Source: Limnoperna fortunei
Taxonomy: Eukaryota; Mollusca; Bivalvia; Mytilida; Modiolidae
Length of the DNA: 64,000 nt
Assembly: GCA_944474755.1 (NCBI GenBank)
Contig: OX104117.1
Location: 71,648,926-71,712,925, forward strand
Reading direction: 5' to 3'
This document shows positions 1-14,100 of the stretch, piece after piece. The position numbers were made by a program, and so were the translations under genes. Positions within the stretch are counted from its first letter, which is position 1. The number at the start of each line of letters is the position of its first letter. The notes under the pieces are model-generated. The model did no database searches, was not told the DNA's origin, and worked only from the letters and a program-made list of their open reading frames with translations.

Positions 1-481
1 GGAGTTTGCCGGTTTCTCGGACTTTCATTTGTGAATTGTCTTTTTTGAAAGTGTAATCTGTGTTCGGTATTTTGTTATTACTTTCATTTAACGAAATATT
101 TTATTTTAATTATTGATGTAGTTGCAAAATTGGACTCGAAACCAACACATTGACAACTTGCAAATTGTCATTTCTTTGACGTTGTTTAATACCAAATGTA
201 ACTACATGCATGCACAGTTATATCAAAAGTTCTACATTTTAAAGTGTATATTGTTATACAGCTCAGAGAGCATATGGTTTTACAATTCAGAGTACAAAAG
301 TTTTATGGTTGAGGGGTTTCATAGTCTTACAATTCAGATGTTATATCGTTTTACAATTAACTGTTTATGCAGCTCAAAATTTCTGAAACACCCATGTTTG
401 TACATGTTCATTAAACATGTTTTTTGTTAAATAAATACGTATTAACTTTATGTATTTAATTTGTGATTATTACAATCTTAC
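1..481. other. left-edge AT-rich DNA, no gene resolved
   Basis: AT-rich sequence with no coding pattern I can defend. If the CAP-like exon at 482-558 is real, this is the beginning of the intron that follows it on the minus strand, and the remaining exons lie outside the window. Confidence 0.4.
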
Positions 482-558
482 CAAAGGCTGCATTCCGTTG
501 CCTCGGAGTAAGTTGTGCGCTTGCGTAAGATAAGACTCTTCTTCAGACGAAATGACAC
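482..558 (-). CDS. partial gene: N-terminal exon of a second CAP-superfamily protein
   Basis: The minus strand reads ISSEEESYLTQAHNLLRGNG followed by MQPL, then a good donor (GTAAGATT, beginning at 481). The pattern of acidic residues, then A-H-N-x-L-R, then N-x-M-Q-x-L matches the first helix of CAP domains, where the His is a cavity residue. It aligns with exon 1 of the CAP gene at 19617-19790, which has YHNDIRR then ASNMQSV, and the donor has the same phase (0). The left boundary at 558 is an assumed acceptor (GGAACAG on the minus strand) with a weak pyrimidine tract. I found no signal-peptide exon between here and 1914, and all later exons would lie beyond the left edge. It could be a paralogue in a tandem CAP cluster or a relic exon. 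The motif is seen directly; the gene is inferred. Confidence 0.5.
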
Positions 559-1913
559 CTGTTCCGAGCAGATCAATAATTAATAAAAAAAATATATAGA
601 TAGAATATTTTGCACGTTTTAGCAAAATAACAGTCGCGTTTGTGTTCTAAACAATATTTCTGCTAACATTTATTTATGTTGATGTAAAGCTTATTAAAGA
701 CAAAAATAATTTCTGCATATTAGAAATCTGAATTAAGGTCTTGTTCAGATTCTTGGCTTTCAACAATTTATATGTATGAATGTTGTGTGATGAATATATA
801 TATTTACACTGCACCATTTTTCACTAAAAGTTTGATTTTATCTAAAATGAAGCCCTGTTGTCTAGCTACTTCGTTTAGATAGCCTAAGTTGACTCAACAA
901 AGCGTTTGTTTTGTTAATGTTTTATGTTTACAGCTATATCAAGATTAAAACCAGTACTAGAACGATTTTGCATAAATGTACGGCACTTATTTTTATATTA
1001 AAATAACCACCGCGACACTTAGATGAATGGATCAATATTTAGTCATTTTGAAATATTATATTCTTTTAATACACTTGAGTTCTCTTGTTAACGTTTGTTT
1101 CAAAAACATATCTACGCATATACTTTATGCTTCATCAGAACAAAGCTAATGTTTACTATGCATAAAATCAACACACTGTCAAGTTAGCATACTGCGCATT
1201 TTTCTATTGCAATATGCTATGGTTTATCATATACGTTTTCTTATTTAAACCAGATAGATAAACTAAATATGTAACACCTTCTTATTGGAATAAGTGTTAT
1301 CCCTATAACCTAAAATATCATTTGCAATCCCCGAGACATCAATTGAGTTGAAATAACATACAAGTTGTAACAGTATCCATCATGCAAACATATACTGTGT
1401 AATGATATTTTTTATACATAACACATAAATGACCACCACCCAGCTAATTTGCGTTTGATACAAGTCAGCAATTAACTTGCATTCAGATCAATTTTGCTGC
1501 CATGACGATATGTACAAAAACCAGTCATGCATTTTATTCCAAATAAGGGCAAATTAAGTCAGCAATTATTTCACTTTTATGTGCTATTCTATATATTTCG
1601 TTTTGAAAGCCAGTGTAATAGTCCGAGTACATAAAAATGATTGGGGTTGTGCACAATATACACATAAAATATATGGGGTATTTACCTTTTCTTTGCGAAG
1701 TTCAAAAATTATACCGTAAGCGTGCAAACATATGAATAGACAACTACATTAGCATGCAACCATACAATGCTACACAAGCAGGGTAATATTTTTTCCAAAC
1801 GTTCTATCTTATTGCAGTGAAATAATATCAAATACATAATACAAATATAATCTAGCTACTGATTGGAAGGGTACAAAGTATTCAATGGTCATAGCAAGCA
1901 GACGTGCTAGAAA
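559..1913. other. intergenic or 3' flank of the CAP gene
   Basis: AT-rich DNA between the CAP-like exon at 482-558 and the stop codon of the main CAP gene. It should include the main gene's 3' UTR. No other coding pattern or clear repeat was recognised. Confidence 0.4.
1533..1538 (-). terminator. candidate polyadenylation signal for the CAP gene
   Basis: AATAAA on the minus strand, about 375 nt beyond the stop codon at 1914-1916. The hexamer is common by chance in AT-rich DNA and no other support is visible. Confidence 0.25.
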
Positions 1914-2134
1914 CTAGCCTGGTCCTGGCTGTCTTATTTGCGCTAGGGTATCCTGTCTGGTATTTTGTCTTCTACGAATTTCTTCTTCACGTCTCCTCAG
2001 AGCTTCCTGTTGTTCTATTTGTCGTCGACGCTCTTCGCGCCGATATAACTCCTCGGCCCTTAATCGTTCCTGTTTTAACCTTTCACGCCGTAGCCATTCT
2101 TCGTATGAGATGTACCTCTCAGACTGACGTTTTA
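1914..2134 (-). CDS. CAP gene exon 6: Arg/Glu/Gln-rich coiled-coil tail and stop (residues 283-355)
   Basis: Encodes SERYISYEEWLRRERLKQER and onward, then repeated E/R/Q blocks (LRRREEEIRRRQ) and a terminal IRQPGPG before TAG. The spacing of Leu, Ile and Tyr among charged residues suggests a single long helix or coiled coil over about residues 293-340. GC content and codon regularity are clearly higher than in flanking DNA. A plus-strand open frame over 1904-2224 is its antisense shadow. Such a tail is not usual for CAP proteins as far as I know. Confidence 0.8.
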
Positions 2135-5100
2135 CTGAGGAAAAATATTCGTAATGTTGGACGGTATAGCAGAATGGTTTACAAAACTGTTCAATTAATT
2201 TACAGATTAAATATAACTAAGTAAGATAGTGCCACCTGGGAGCTTTTGGATGAATTTTTTTGTAATTTTTTGCGATTTTCGCTAATGATGCTAAAAGTGA
2301 CACTACAGTGAATACAACATGGCTTATGAAGCATAGGAACAATAACACAGTGAACATAACTCGTGTTTTGATTTCATAAATAAGGACAGCTGTTCAACAT
2401 GTTCTATGACGATTTCCTGAATTTCGACAAATGAGAATCACTTTTGTAAATTTGATTCTGACGGTAGACAGTTTACAAAATGATACAATTAAAGTTTTTA
2501 ATTTTAAACAAATTACGGGAATACAATATTAAATACAATGTTTTAGAAAATTATCTAAGAATTATAGAAAGTATTTGTTTTAATGAAAATATGTTAACTG
2601 TAAGATAATAAAGATTGGTTAATTACATTAGTGTTGTAATAATTACATGTTAATTATTTACCTCTCTTAGCTTCTGGGTTTATTTCGCCATTGAAAATCT
2701 TTTCGCTTGGTTGTCGTCCAGTTAATGCAGCCGGGGGGATCGGTAAAATCACATTTGTTTGTGTATTAGATGAATTAAGAGATGACTCTCGTTGAATCTC
2801 CTTATCTCGTATTACTATAGTAGCTGTAGGTGATTTAAGTGTTTCAACTGAGTTGTCTATGTTTTCCTTATGCACTATTCTTTCCCATGTTGGTTCTTTA
2901 ATAGAACACATAAGGACCATTATAAGTAAAATATGGAAATTATATTCAATTGAAACCCATTTAGTATTTGTGCTATTTCAGCAAACCCCACTGAGCACGC
3001 TTCATTGGCTGGTCTCGCAGCAACGAGATTAGATATTTAATTTTTTAAGCAATGCGCCCAAATATGTTTTTCGATTTCCGTATGTTTATATGTTTTCGTT
3101 ATCTCATTGGGTCGAAATATAAAAACACCACTTTTAACTAACGTTTTTACTTAGTCAGTAATGCTTACTTTCATGGAACATCTGCATTTCATGTGTATCA
3201 GGAATGTTTTTGTGTTACTCGTATTTCTTTTTATACGTTTTTTCTGTAAGCACTGTCGATAACAATTATTTGTGTAATTTGTTGTTTTTCATCTTCTCCT
3301 TTTATGACTGTATCTGCTCTCTACGTTATACCCATTTCTTTTAAATGGAAAACATACTTTCTCACCAGTAATTTATAATGTATGAGAATATTTATAATGC
3401 ACATCTGGAAATATCTAATTGCATCTCGTCTCAGCATAATAAATTATGCTCACGCAGAAAAAACGGGTTTCTCTCTATTGTCAGTATGTACATGTTTGTC
3501 TTAGGTTAAAAATTATCATACACAAGCTAACTTACTTCTACACATGTCCTTTTTACAAACATATCCTTCTGGGCATGCTGAACAATGTGGACCATATATA
3601 AAAGGTTGCTTGTCAAGGTCTGTCCTGTATAAATAATGATTTCCATCAAATGTAATTGTGCATATACACCGTTACGTTACGATTACTCTTGTATGTATGT
3701 GTATATTTTTGCAGGTTACTCGTTGCCTATTCAAACAATTTTATGTTGAGAACTTAATGTTGATTTTACGACTATCGGAGCTATTTATTTGTGCATTATT
3801 ATTCATAAATCATATATTCTTCGAAAACGTTACGCGTTTTTTTCTTTGCTATTTTTCTTAAAACTTACATATTTAGTCATGAATTTATCAAACTAGCAAG
3901 GGCCTTAATGTGTTCGAAGCCACGCATTCTAGTTACCAATAATCAGCAAAATATTCTGTTACCTTTATAATTGAAAACTAGTAACAATGGAGTTTTATAG
4001 CAACATTGGTAATTAAACAACAATTATGCGTGTATGAATAGCTAGTTTCATTATTGTATTGTTAACAGTATACATACCGTGGAGAGTAGAAACACAGGAA
4101 GTAGTGCATGTTGTAGTCGATTGTTTTTGTACTTTCTATTATTTTTGGACATTTTATCAAGGCGCATCCCACGCTGTCTGCTTTGGCACTTACTAGCTGT
4201 AATATGTTAGATACGTATTTTAAAAAGGATTTAAAATCCCAGATATTATTTTGACTGTTCAACTCAATGGCAGGCACATAAAATTTTGGCTTTTTACATA
4301 AAACAAGTGTTTTCAGAATGGGTCTTGTAAAACTAATACATATTTTATCAGGTTTGTAATATAGAATGTCTGGTGCACTTAAAAACCGGACTGATGAGCG
4401 TGTAAATTCGACGAGAATGATTATGTAGGATTGACTTCTACCGGTCCTAATCTCACTAAAGCAATACATACTACATAAAATATAGGGATAACAAAATTTC
4501 ATTGCGTTTTAAGCGACACGATTTTATAAATTCTCTTTAGTGCGGACAATTACGCTCCTAAAAGCTCCAATTCACATTTAGCTAATTCTGACACTGTCGA
4601 TCAAGTTGCAAAATGTTTAAATAAATGCCGTAAAACACTTAGTTAATTTTGAATTCGTCAATGGGCAAAAATAATATTTAATATTTAAGAGGATTATCAA
4701 AGAACTACTTAGAAAATATGTAATTGGTAACGAAATAAATCATTAAGATGGTACTTTAAATGATAGATAGAAGGGCGAGTATATTATTGTAAAACATGCT
4801 ACCTCGGGTCGATTTGGAAATCTTTCTAGATAGTGAACTGTCCACTATATATCACCAGCGCTAATCCATATCACCAGCGCTAATCCTTAAATGACAATGA
4901 TTACCAGATTTATTGTCCAAGGGCTCTAGTTCTTAACAAAATGCTATAATATACGTGCGGTTTTATATTTCTTCATCTACATTGCAAAATATACGAAGAA
5001 TGGATAGCTTTGATCGAATCTATATCGTTATTTACAAGATTTCCACATATTTCGCTAATATAATGTATATATTATTCCATTAACATAAAATTTTAATATT

Positions 5101-8100
5101 TAAAACATTTATCTCTGTATTTGAGATATGATTTTATATGATGCCTTTATTCACAAGGTACTTCATTGAACCAATCTTTGACAGTATTATGGAAAAACTG
5201 TTTTAAGTCACTGTGTTAAAAATATACTATGAAACAAGAATTGCGTGATGACACACCACATTTTCTTTACAAGTTTAATAGTTTCGTTTTACGCATTAAA
5301 AAAGTCTCAATTTGCAGTAAATGATAAATGTTCCTTGTGAAATGCAGACACATGTACATTATATAAAACACTACAGTGATTCAATTTGATAAATAAACAC
5401 AACACAACATTTAAATTTTGAATTGTGTTAAATTATATAACTCAATCGTCTGCTCAAGTCGGTTGTAATTTCGTATAACATCTCCATGATAAACATCTAT
5501 CTACTACGGTACAGATATTTTATTGCATTAGATTCTTAAAAGAATTTAAATAATTGAAAATAAAGGATAACCTTATGATCAAATGATTTGTGTGATAATG
5601 TGATAGTCAATTATATCTTTTCTGTTGATATGTTTTTTCTGATATACCACAATTGTTACACACTTGTTGATAAGTTTAACGTTAGATTATACTTGCAATC
5701 TATGTTGGTCTTAAGGTATCCGACCCATAATTGAAGTCACCGTTTAATTTTATTATTCGATCAAGAAATACAACTTTATTAAAATCAACCTATGCTAATT
5801 AATGACACAAATTAAATATATATTACTTTGAGTCAATCTTAACAGTTTTGAGCAAAAAGTTAGTTTCCCAAATAGTATTTCCGATTTTTGCCGAATATTA
5901 CCGATGTATGCCCCATTGAAAAACAATGGACATCCGAGACACCAAATATGATTATGTGGTCAATTGTGGTCCTGATACGTTAAGTATCTATATGCTTTAT
6001 ATACGGACAATGCCTATGCGGGGCCCCGCTGTTGCCTACTGTTACATGTATTAAGTCATCTATTATTGATTACCTGCACAACACTACAGTTGCTTGTTGT
6101 AATCTCACTGTGAACAGAGTGTGCTCGACCACATCTAAATTGCCCAGGATACCGGTTTCTTCAGCTTACAAATTGTTGAACCCTATTCAACCAACCAACC
6201 GAAAGTGACGTTTGCTAAAGAAACTTAGAGCGCATTTTTTATATTTTACAAGTTAGCACATTAAAACATACCTGTGCATAATTACAAGTTTCGCTTTCTG
6301 TACATTTGGCATTCCAGGAAAACAAGTTCTGTTTTTCTTTCTCCCAGTCTTTTAATGCGTTCATCATTACTTCTCTCGATCTGGATGCTTTTGTAAAATA
6401 TGTTTTGTACAAATTTTTACCATATTTATCATCCCAAGGTCTATTAAATATGCAGCTACGTCCCCATTCTCTTGCCTTTTCTGCCGCTTCTGAATCCCAA
6501 CTCTGAAAACGGAAGACATTAGCAAATACATTACTGTTATGATAAGTATATATTTGATAATATGCTGCCGTGATAGGTAAATTTTGAATATAAATTGGTG
6601 ATTATTTGTTACGTCTGAGTGAAGTATGAGTAATTATGCATTTAAACGCAAACAATTTATTTGGTTTTTTTTATTTGTATTGCATTACAGATATAAAACC
6701 AGACGCGATTTATGTCTCCATAATATCAATAATATCAAGTGTATGATTTTCTGTATGAAAATGGTCTCCAGGAATTAATACCCAAGCCAACAAGTCCGAT
6801 ATCCATTTTAAGCAGTAACACCTCCTCTCGATACACCAGTTACAGTTAATATTTCAGGTATGTTTTAAAACGACACAAACGAAACAAATCTCCAAATGTC
6901 AATAAAGTCGTCATAAAGGTTTACTATCCTTTTTATCTCATATCTCTTTATAATGAGGAAATATATTGCGTATGAATGATTTTTTAAATTATTAGTATTA
7001 ACACTTGCCATTTTTATTCCCTTAAAGGTTAAAAATATACAACTGATGTTTATCAGAGAGCCACACATGAATATTAATTGTAATTTTGATTAGTTTAAGA
7101 AAAAACACGACTTAAAACCAAATAAATGTCACAATAATAACGTAAACATATTAATGTAAGATGTGATGAGAGACAAACTGTAATTTTCGCAAAACAAAAT
7201 TAAAGAAATTTATTAGAAGATTATACTTAAAGTCACACCACCGTGCGCTCATTTTTTTTTTTGCATCAATTTAAATCATTTTCTATATTGTAACTTTGAA
7301 AAAAAATTTCCACGATAACGTGTCCATGTGTTTCATACTATGCCTCTGTTTTTTACACGTCACAAATAGTCTTTGACTTTTGTTTCGAGAGTTTTACATT
7401 TTAACTCGTTTTTTGCTAACAAGCCTTGTGATGTTTTTAAAGTTGGTCTGCTTATTTTACGTTAAACTGTGTTCGGAAAATCGCCCTATCAAAACGCAAA
7501 ACAACCGCTTTTTCAAACACTGATTTACTGTGGAAAGAAATTGTTCCTTTTGCACATGTTTTGATCTACGTAAACGTAAGGGGCATAAGCTTGACCAAAC
7601 GCGGTTAGCAGTTCTTATTTGCCACGAGAAAAACCCTTACACGGTTACCTTAAGTATACATTGTTTACATGTAAAAAAGCTAAGAAAAAATAAAAAAGAT
7701 TATGCAAAATCACGCTTTGTTCTTCTACAGCTTCGGTTAAAAAAATGATATTTTTCACCATATTTGCATTGTTACAACAGTGAATGTTAAAATGATAAGA
7801 CGAACAAATCTGTCTTTGCATAGTAACTTGGAGTCTGTAATTCGAAGTACCAGTTTGGAAGGTATTGATTCATCGTTTGTTCTTATAATACAATGCACAG
7901 ATATCAGTATTTAGTTCTTTGTAGAGTAAAATAGCACTATGTTTGATTCCACTATGATTGTGTTAACAAGAATACTGATTAAAATCTGGTAGATGTTTGA
8001 ATCAAAAACATACATGTATTATTGTCGTGTTTTAAGGTGGTATTTTCCAAATGGGCAATTGTCCTACGTGTATCGATGTGCACAAACTGTACTCCCGACT

Positions 8101-11100
8101 AACTGACTTGATTCTGTATTCATACTAAGCTGTATCACATCTATACAACTGAGCGTAACGAAACATAAAGTTTAGATATAAAAGAACTGTTTCTAATCTT
8201 CTTGCAGAAAGATCTATATTTTTAAATCGACAACGAATTCCAGTCAGATTTACAGTTATGAGACAAGCAAGATGACACTTATTTGGCAATAGTCTTTGGT
8301 TGTCAAAGATTTTCGGAACAGGTCTTTATAGTTTGATTTGAAAGATTTATATGACATGTCGCTTATTTCTTAATCCGTGGTTTAATAAAAATGGAGGTAA
8401 AAGTACTTTGTTTAAGATATAGTGAGGTCTATTTATTGAATAGAGAAGACCTAAAATATACCAGGAGCATAAGTAATAAGTCAGGCATCCACTTACCTTC
8501 TACATATCAGATTGAATATTGATGTTAATCTCGATTATTTGTTATCGGCTTTATTCCGTGACTACTTCATTTTCAACAAAAATTTTAAGGGTTTATTTAA
8601 GTTTGAATTTGTTTGTACAAGATTGTCTAAGTACATACGCAATCGTGTAGTTCCGATACGCTAAATAAATGTTGTCTTTATTTAAAATCCTAGACTCTGC
8701 GAACTCAGCCTGACCCGAAATGTTACATACCTAACTCCTATGCGTATATAACTGGATAGTAAATATATTCCAATTAAGGTTTGGGGGCCTCGATTGATCA
8801 CGTTACGTGGTCTTTCAACAATGAACTTGCAGGTCAGAGCCTTATTGCGGACAGGATGCAGTCGACTCCAATCTTAATTGACAAGGATTGCAAGTTTCCC
8901 TACCGAAGGTGGGAAACAAAAAAACAATAAATGTTGCTTTAATATGATCTTAATTATAATGACAATGTACACTATTAATTACACTTTTTTCATTTTCAAA
9001 ACTGAAGTCCATATATAAACAAAATATATGGACAGTATTAATAAATGTTCCCACCTGCAATCAGAACAAAAAGTTACTTCAAATTTTTTTATTAAATCTT
9101 GTCAACATTTCTTACCTATAAAATGAACTACAATGAAAACGACCCTTGGTCGCTCACAATTATTGTAAAGATTATTGTATTATATTGGAGAGATTATAAT
9201 AATATGTTGAACTAATAACATATTAAAAAATGAGAGAAGAAGTGCGTTTACATACTTCTGATAGATATTTCAATGTGGAAATTTATGAAACATTTTCCGT
9301 AAAAAACAATTATGGAAAACCAAAAACATAATCCGTTTCAACTCCTATTATTTCAAAGCCTACATTTTAACTGGCGTGTATAAACAGCATGACCCCATTA
9401 CTGCTATTGTCACAAACATTAAATGAGAAGAACTTCACCGAAGAATTCCAGAAAGACTATAAGGCTGCTGTTACAAGTCTTGTAGCCGTCACTGTTACTC
9501 AAGGTAATGGCAGTCGTATTAGTTCGTTGGTTAACAACATATTCTTGTTAGAAAATATACATGAAATACTGCCAGATAGACGTTGAGCATAAATTGAAAG
9601 TTTCACTGCCTAAACTTGTACTGTGGATTTCTCCTCCAATTAAAACTTGACGCAATAATAAAGGCGTAAAATGATGATGTTTTACCTATTTCAAACAAAC
9701 AGCAATCAAAGGTAAAGTAGGCAAAAATACTTGAAAATGAAAATTACTTAGTTGTAACAGACCAAAAAGTGTCAACAAAGCATCATAAAGATTTTAAGTT
9801 GTTAAACTTTGAGTTGAAATAATATTTTAAATATGTCTAAGTTAAAGTAGGATCAGTCTAATAATATAATAATATAAGACTACATTTCAATTCAATAAAT
9901 AAAGCAATTGTTTTAGTTATGGCTTTTTGAAATTACTATAAATCAGCATGAAACACTGTAATAAACATCTTTAGTGCAAAATATGGTCGAGTGTTCCTTT
10001 TAAAAGGTAAATATCAATGTCACAGTTACATCATAATAAATGAAAAGAATGTAGTCTGTAATATTTATAGAAATGTAAAGGTGTTAAGTAGTTAATGGTC
10101 AGGTTTAAATTTCAAATTAAAAATTTAAGACCATTTTAAGTTAACCCATGACCTATTATAATTTTTACCTCAGTTGACGTTTTTATTACTATAAAGTTGT
10201 ATTCGTTAGGCGTCCTTTCTCGTTAGTACCGTAAAATGTAAATTTTTAGTAGTAAACCACAGAGTAGGTCTTACGTTATTAACAATGGTACAAATCACCT
10301 TACGTCGAGACATTGTGTGTTGTAAAATTATATTTAGTATTTGTATGATCATGTAATAACATTTTATCAAAGATACCTAGTTATGTTTGTGGAGGGATTA
10401 TATCACAAATTATAATACATGTAATATTGATCATACCAGTTGTGTAAAAACCTATAAAACAAACTGAAATGTTTATAATGTTGTAGTAGAAATCAATTTA
10501 ATTAAAAACGTATGTCAACTAAGTCAAGATCTTAAACGGTAGAGTTTATTTGTGCCAATATTATTACAATTAATTTTCTTCTCAATTGTAATAATACTGA
10601 ACTGTCTGTATTGTTTTGTTTGTTTGAATGATTTTTAACGCCATTTTCAGCATTTTTTCAGCTTTATCGTGGTTTCCAGTTTTTATTGGGGGAGGAAGCC
10701 GGAGTACCCGTAGAAAACCCCCGACCTGCGGTTGGAAAACTGGCAATCATTGTCAATTAAGATTGGAGTCAAGTACTCCCTGCCTTCAGTGAGAATCGAA
10801 CCCGCAGTCTCAGTGTTGACAGACCACGTGATCAATGGTAGACCTACTACCTTAAGCACTCGGCCACCGAGGCTCCATGAACTGTCTGTAAGTGAATAAA
10901 TAGATCAATCAAAATATTTTCTAGCAAAATATTCAATGAATGAAGCATTTGATTTCAACTAGAACATACCTTTTTTATAAGATTGTTTTAATAGTATGGT
11001 TTGAGGTTATTTATAGCCGTGTATAAAGTGGTTTTGTAATTTTATAAGAATATGTGCAAAACTTTCTAGTAAACAATCATAATATACAGATTTATACTGA

Positions 11101-14100
11101 ACGATACAAAGTTGCTGTTAAATATAAGTTGCCGACAGTACATGCATATATATTTTTACTGAAATTTTAATGTGTTCGATTTAAGAAAATACGATAGCGC
11201 GCATTGATAAACATTTTTTTCAAATCAAAAAATTAACAGCAAATAGCAGAAAATGTCATGGCCCGTAAAAATTGATCCTGAACAGAATTATAATAGAGAT
11301 AGTAAGACACATGTTTACAATGCAGTGTGTTTGAAGACTTACTGCTGTGGAGTGGTAATGATGAAGTAAATAAATAATATTCAATAAAAAAAAAGTTAGA
11401 TTGAAATTGGTTCTCGCAAAACGATAATGTAAATTTCATTCATAAATATAAAGTAAACTGCAGTGATAGCATATCTAATGAAAAGATTTGATATTGATAT
11501 ATGCTTTATGTTCCTTGTTTGACCTAATTGATAACAGTAAAACAGGTAATAGTTTGACCTGATATTGTTTAGCAGTTTGTGAAAATGTTTTGATCTTTCC
11601 TTGGTATTTATCCTAATACGCCCTTACATGCCCACTGGCTTTTGAATTTTAGCCAAAACAAAGCGTCTTAACTAAGATTTGTATCTTTTTATGTTATACT
11701 TTATAATTAATGCATGAATTATATATTGTGGGAAAGTTAGTAAACGAGAGTAGTGTTTCAGTTTTTAATCATAACAACGTTGAACAATATTTTCTTTCTT
11801 CATCAAAAGATACTTTGTTCTTATTAAAAGTACATAATATGTATTTTCAATTTTAAAAGTACAGGACATATTAAAATGTAGAGAGAATAAGTGACATTAA
11901 GCCCAAATGGTATACAAAAATACATATATATAATTTTTTTTAAATATGCTTTCATTTAGTTGGGCAATGGATTTCCTGACATAATAGGCAGAGTATTCTA
12001 TTAAATGAGTACTTCATAACTTGCATTAAATTATAAAGATGTTTCTTTTCGCTTGGTGTAAATTGCCGTAGTTCGGGTTCGGTATAACTTTTTTATAATA
12101 ATTTTGGTCGTAAAAGATCTACAACACAAACACATGTCTGGCGTAAAATATATACATGTAACCTTGCTATCTTTGATGACATTTTTTTTTTGGGGGGGGG
12201 GGGTTAAAAATAAGTAATTGGAAATCTGTTAATATTTGTTCTTTTTTATTTTGTCACAAATGTTACAAAATATTACACAGATAAATAGTTCAAAATGGGT
12301 CTCTGAATACAACAACTTGTTTAACTCAAAAATAAAATTTCGTGAAGACTTATTTCGAATTCTTGACAATATACGAAACATGACAGATATAATGTTCGCA
12401 CTCTCACAAAAATAAGATAATACCTATTTAATAAAGAACATACAATTCAATGTAACAACGTATTATAATATATTTGGTGAGTATTTTCTCGCATTTATAT
12501 CAAACACCGGAAGAGATTTTGTATCAATTTTTAATATAAAACGTAGGCAACCTACGATGCAAACATTCCCATCTAATGTCTTAGTGGGTCTTTATTTCTA
12601 AACTTTACTTGAAAACACAACTTGTCATGAAATTGTTTCCTATGTACATTCTGAGTACATTCTAAATAGTTACATAAAAATACGGAAAGAACAAACGCCT
12701 CAGAAGTAACGCATAGAATGGGGAAAAAACAAAGAACACAATGTTGTATATTTAAACTGTAATAGTTAACTCTAATAGTGTTCTAGTATTTTTCATGTAC
12801 ATTAATCAATTAGAAATTAGTTATCTGCTGGAACTAATACTGCACATTTTTTAGAATTAGACAACAACTGTAGATTAAACAAAAAATACATTGCGTGTTA
12901 AAACCATTATAAATCATTTATAAAAAACACAAATATTTCAGGTATGTATCTATTGTCCAGACGTTTGACCCTTTTAAGCATTTCTGATGACCTTTATGAT
13001 GGCATTAATCCAATCAGATTGACTGACGACTATTCTTTTTACATACAATGCACCATATAATACCCGACAGACATCTAAGACAGACATCGCGTGCCAGAAT
13101 GCAAAGCAAACCAAAACGTATATAGTATATGTTTGATGAATTGAATTGGTGTATTTACCTTTCAGTACGTACAAGGTGATATTTTTATGCCAAAATGTAA
13201 ATATACAAAAGTAAAACAAACAAACATGACTACGGCTTAGATTTTAACTAGAATATTTTCTAACTACCAGTCTATAATTATTTTGTGTCTTAACATAGCC
13301 ATTACAGAGACCATGACATCTACTTATACACTCCTGGGTATAGTAAGTCTAATAAGAAGTTGAGTTATCACAGATTTGTTTAGTTTTTCTCATGAAAGAA
13401 TACGACTTTAATTACTTTCAACGACAAAGTGGGGATATGCAACCTTCATAAAGTACTTACCCTACTTTATTATTATTCTATGCAATATCTGGTTAAAGGG
13501 AAATGCATGCATGATGCGAAATGAGATGTAATATTATCTTAATAGATTCTGAAAAATACATAAATGACATTTATAGATTAAAACGCGTTGAGCATCAGAA
13601 AAAAACATTTACAGATACATTGAAATGGACAGAGAGCTAACCAACAAATGCACTTTATGTATTGATTAAAAACACAACTAAATAACAGTCTTTGCAGTTG
13701 CATGTGTATGAGATCCTGTTTCCATAAGTAAGTTTCATTCGTCCTTTGATTTATAATCTGTGGCCCAAGGCAGCTCAGAAAACCACAAACATCTGCAGAG
13801 AGTCTATTTATGAAATCAATATCAATGAGATAGCAAAAAATTAGACTGGTTTATGAAAATACTTATTTCGTCAATAACCTTTGAAGACTTGTTTCAACCT
13901 TATCAAATCCCGTCACAAACCAATGAAGCAACATCAGAATTACAGCATCATTCGTATCGGTTCGACTCACAGTAATGTTTAGTACGTCCACAGTTTGCAG
14001 TTCGCAGTATTTCATCTATATTCAATACAAGACCATGTTTCCAAACAATACATTATTGGTAAAAAGGGGTGGGGCATCGGAAAGAAAATTTTGACTGTCA

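Larger units (their letters stand above)
4197..6271 (-). other. CAP gene intron 2
   Basis: AT-rich intron of about 2.1 kb holding the MITE copy at 5710-5984 and a 19-bp exact tandem duplication at 4849-4886. Nothing else recognised. Confidence 0.75.

Noticed and set aside
1904..2224. 106-codon plus-strand frame
   Set aside because: Antisense shadow of CAP exon 6, which has splice sites and matching phase.
4062..4502. 146-codon minus-strand frame as one protein
   Set aside because: Only 4078-4196 is exonic. The best acceptor (TATTACAG) and CAP alignment fall inside, and the upstream part is intron.
10700..10876. Possible tRNA gene at the SINE head
   Set aside because: A and B boxes are present, but the flanks match a dispersed repeat with a SINE body and A-rich tail, so it is a SINE rather than a functional tRNA.
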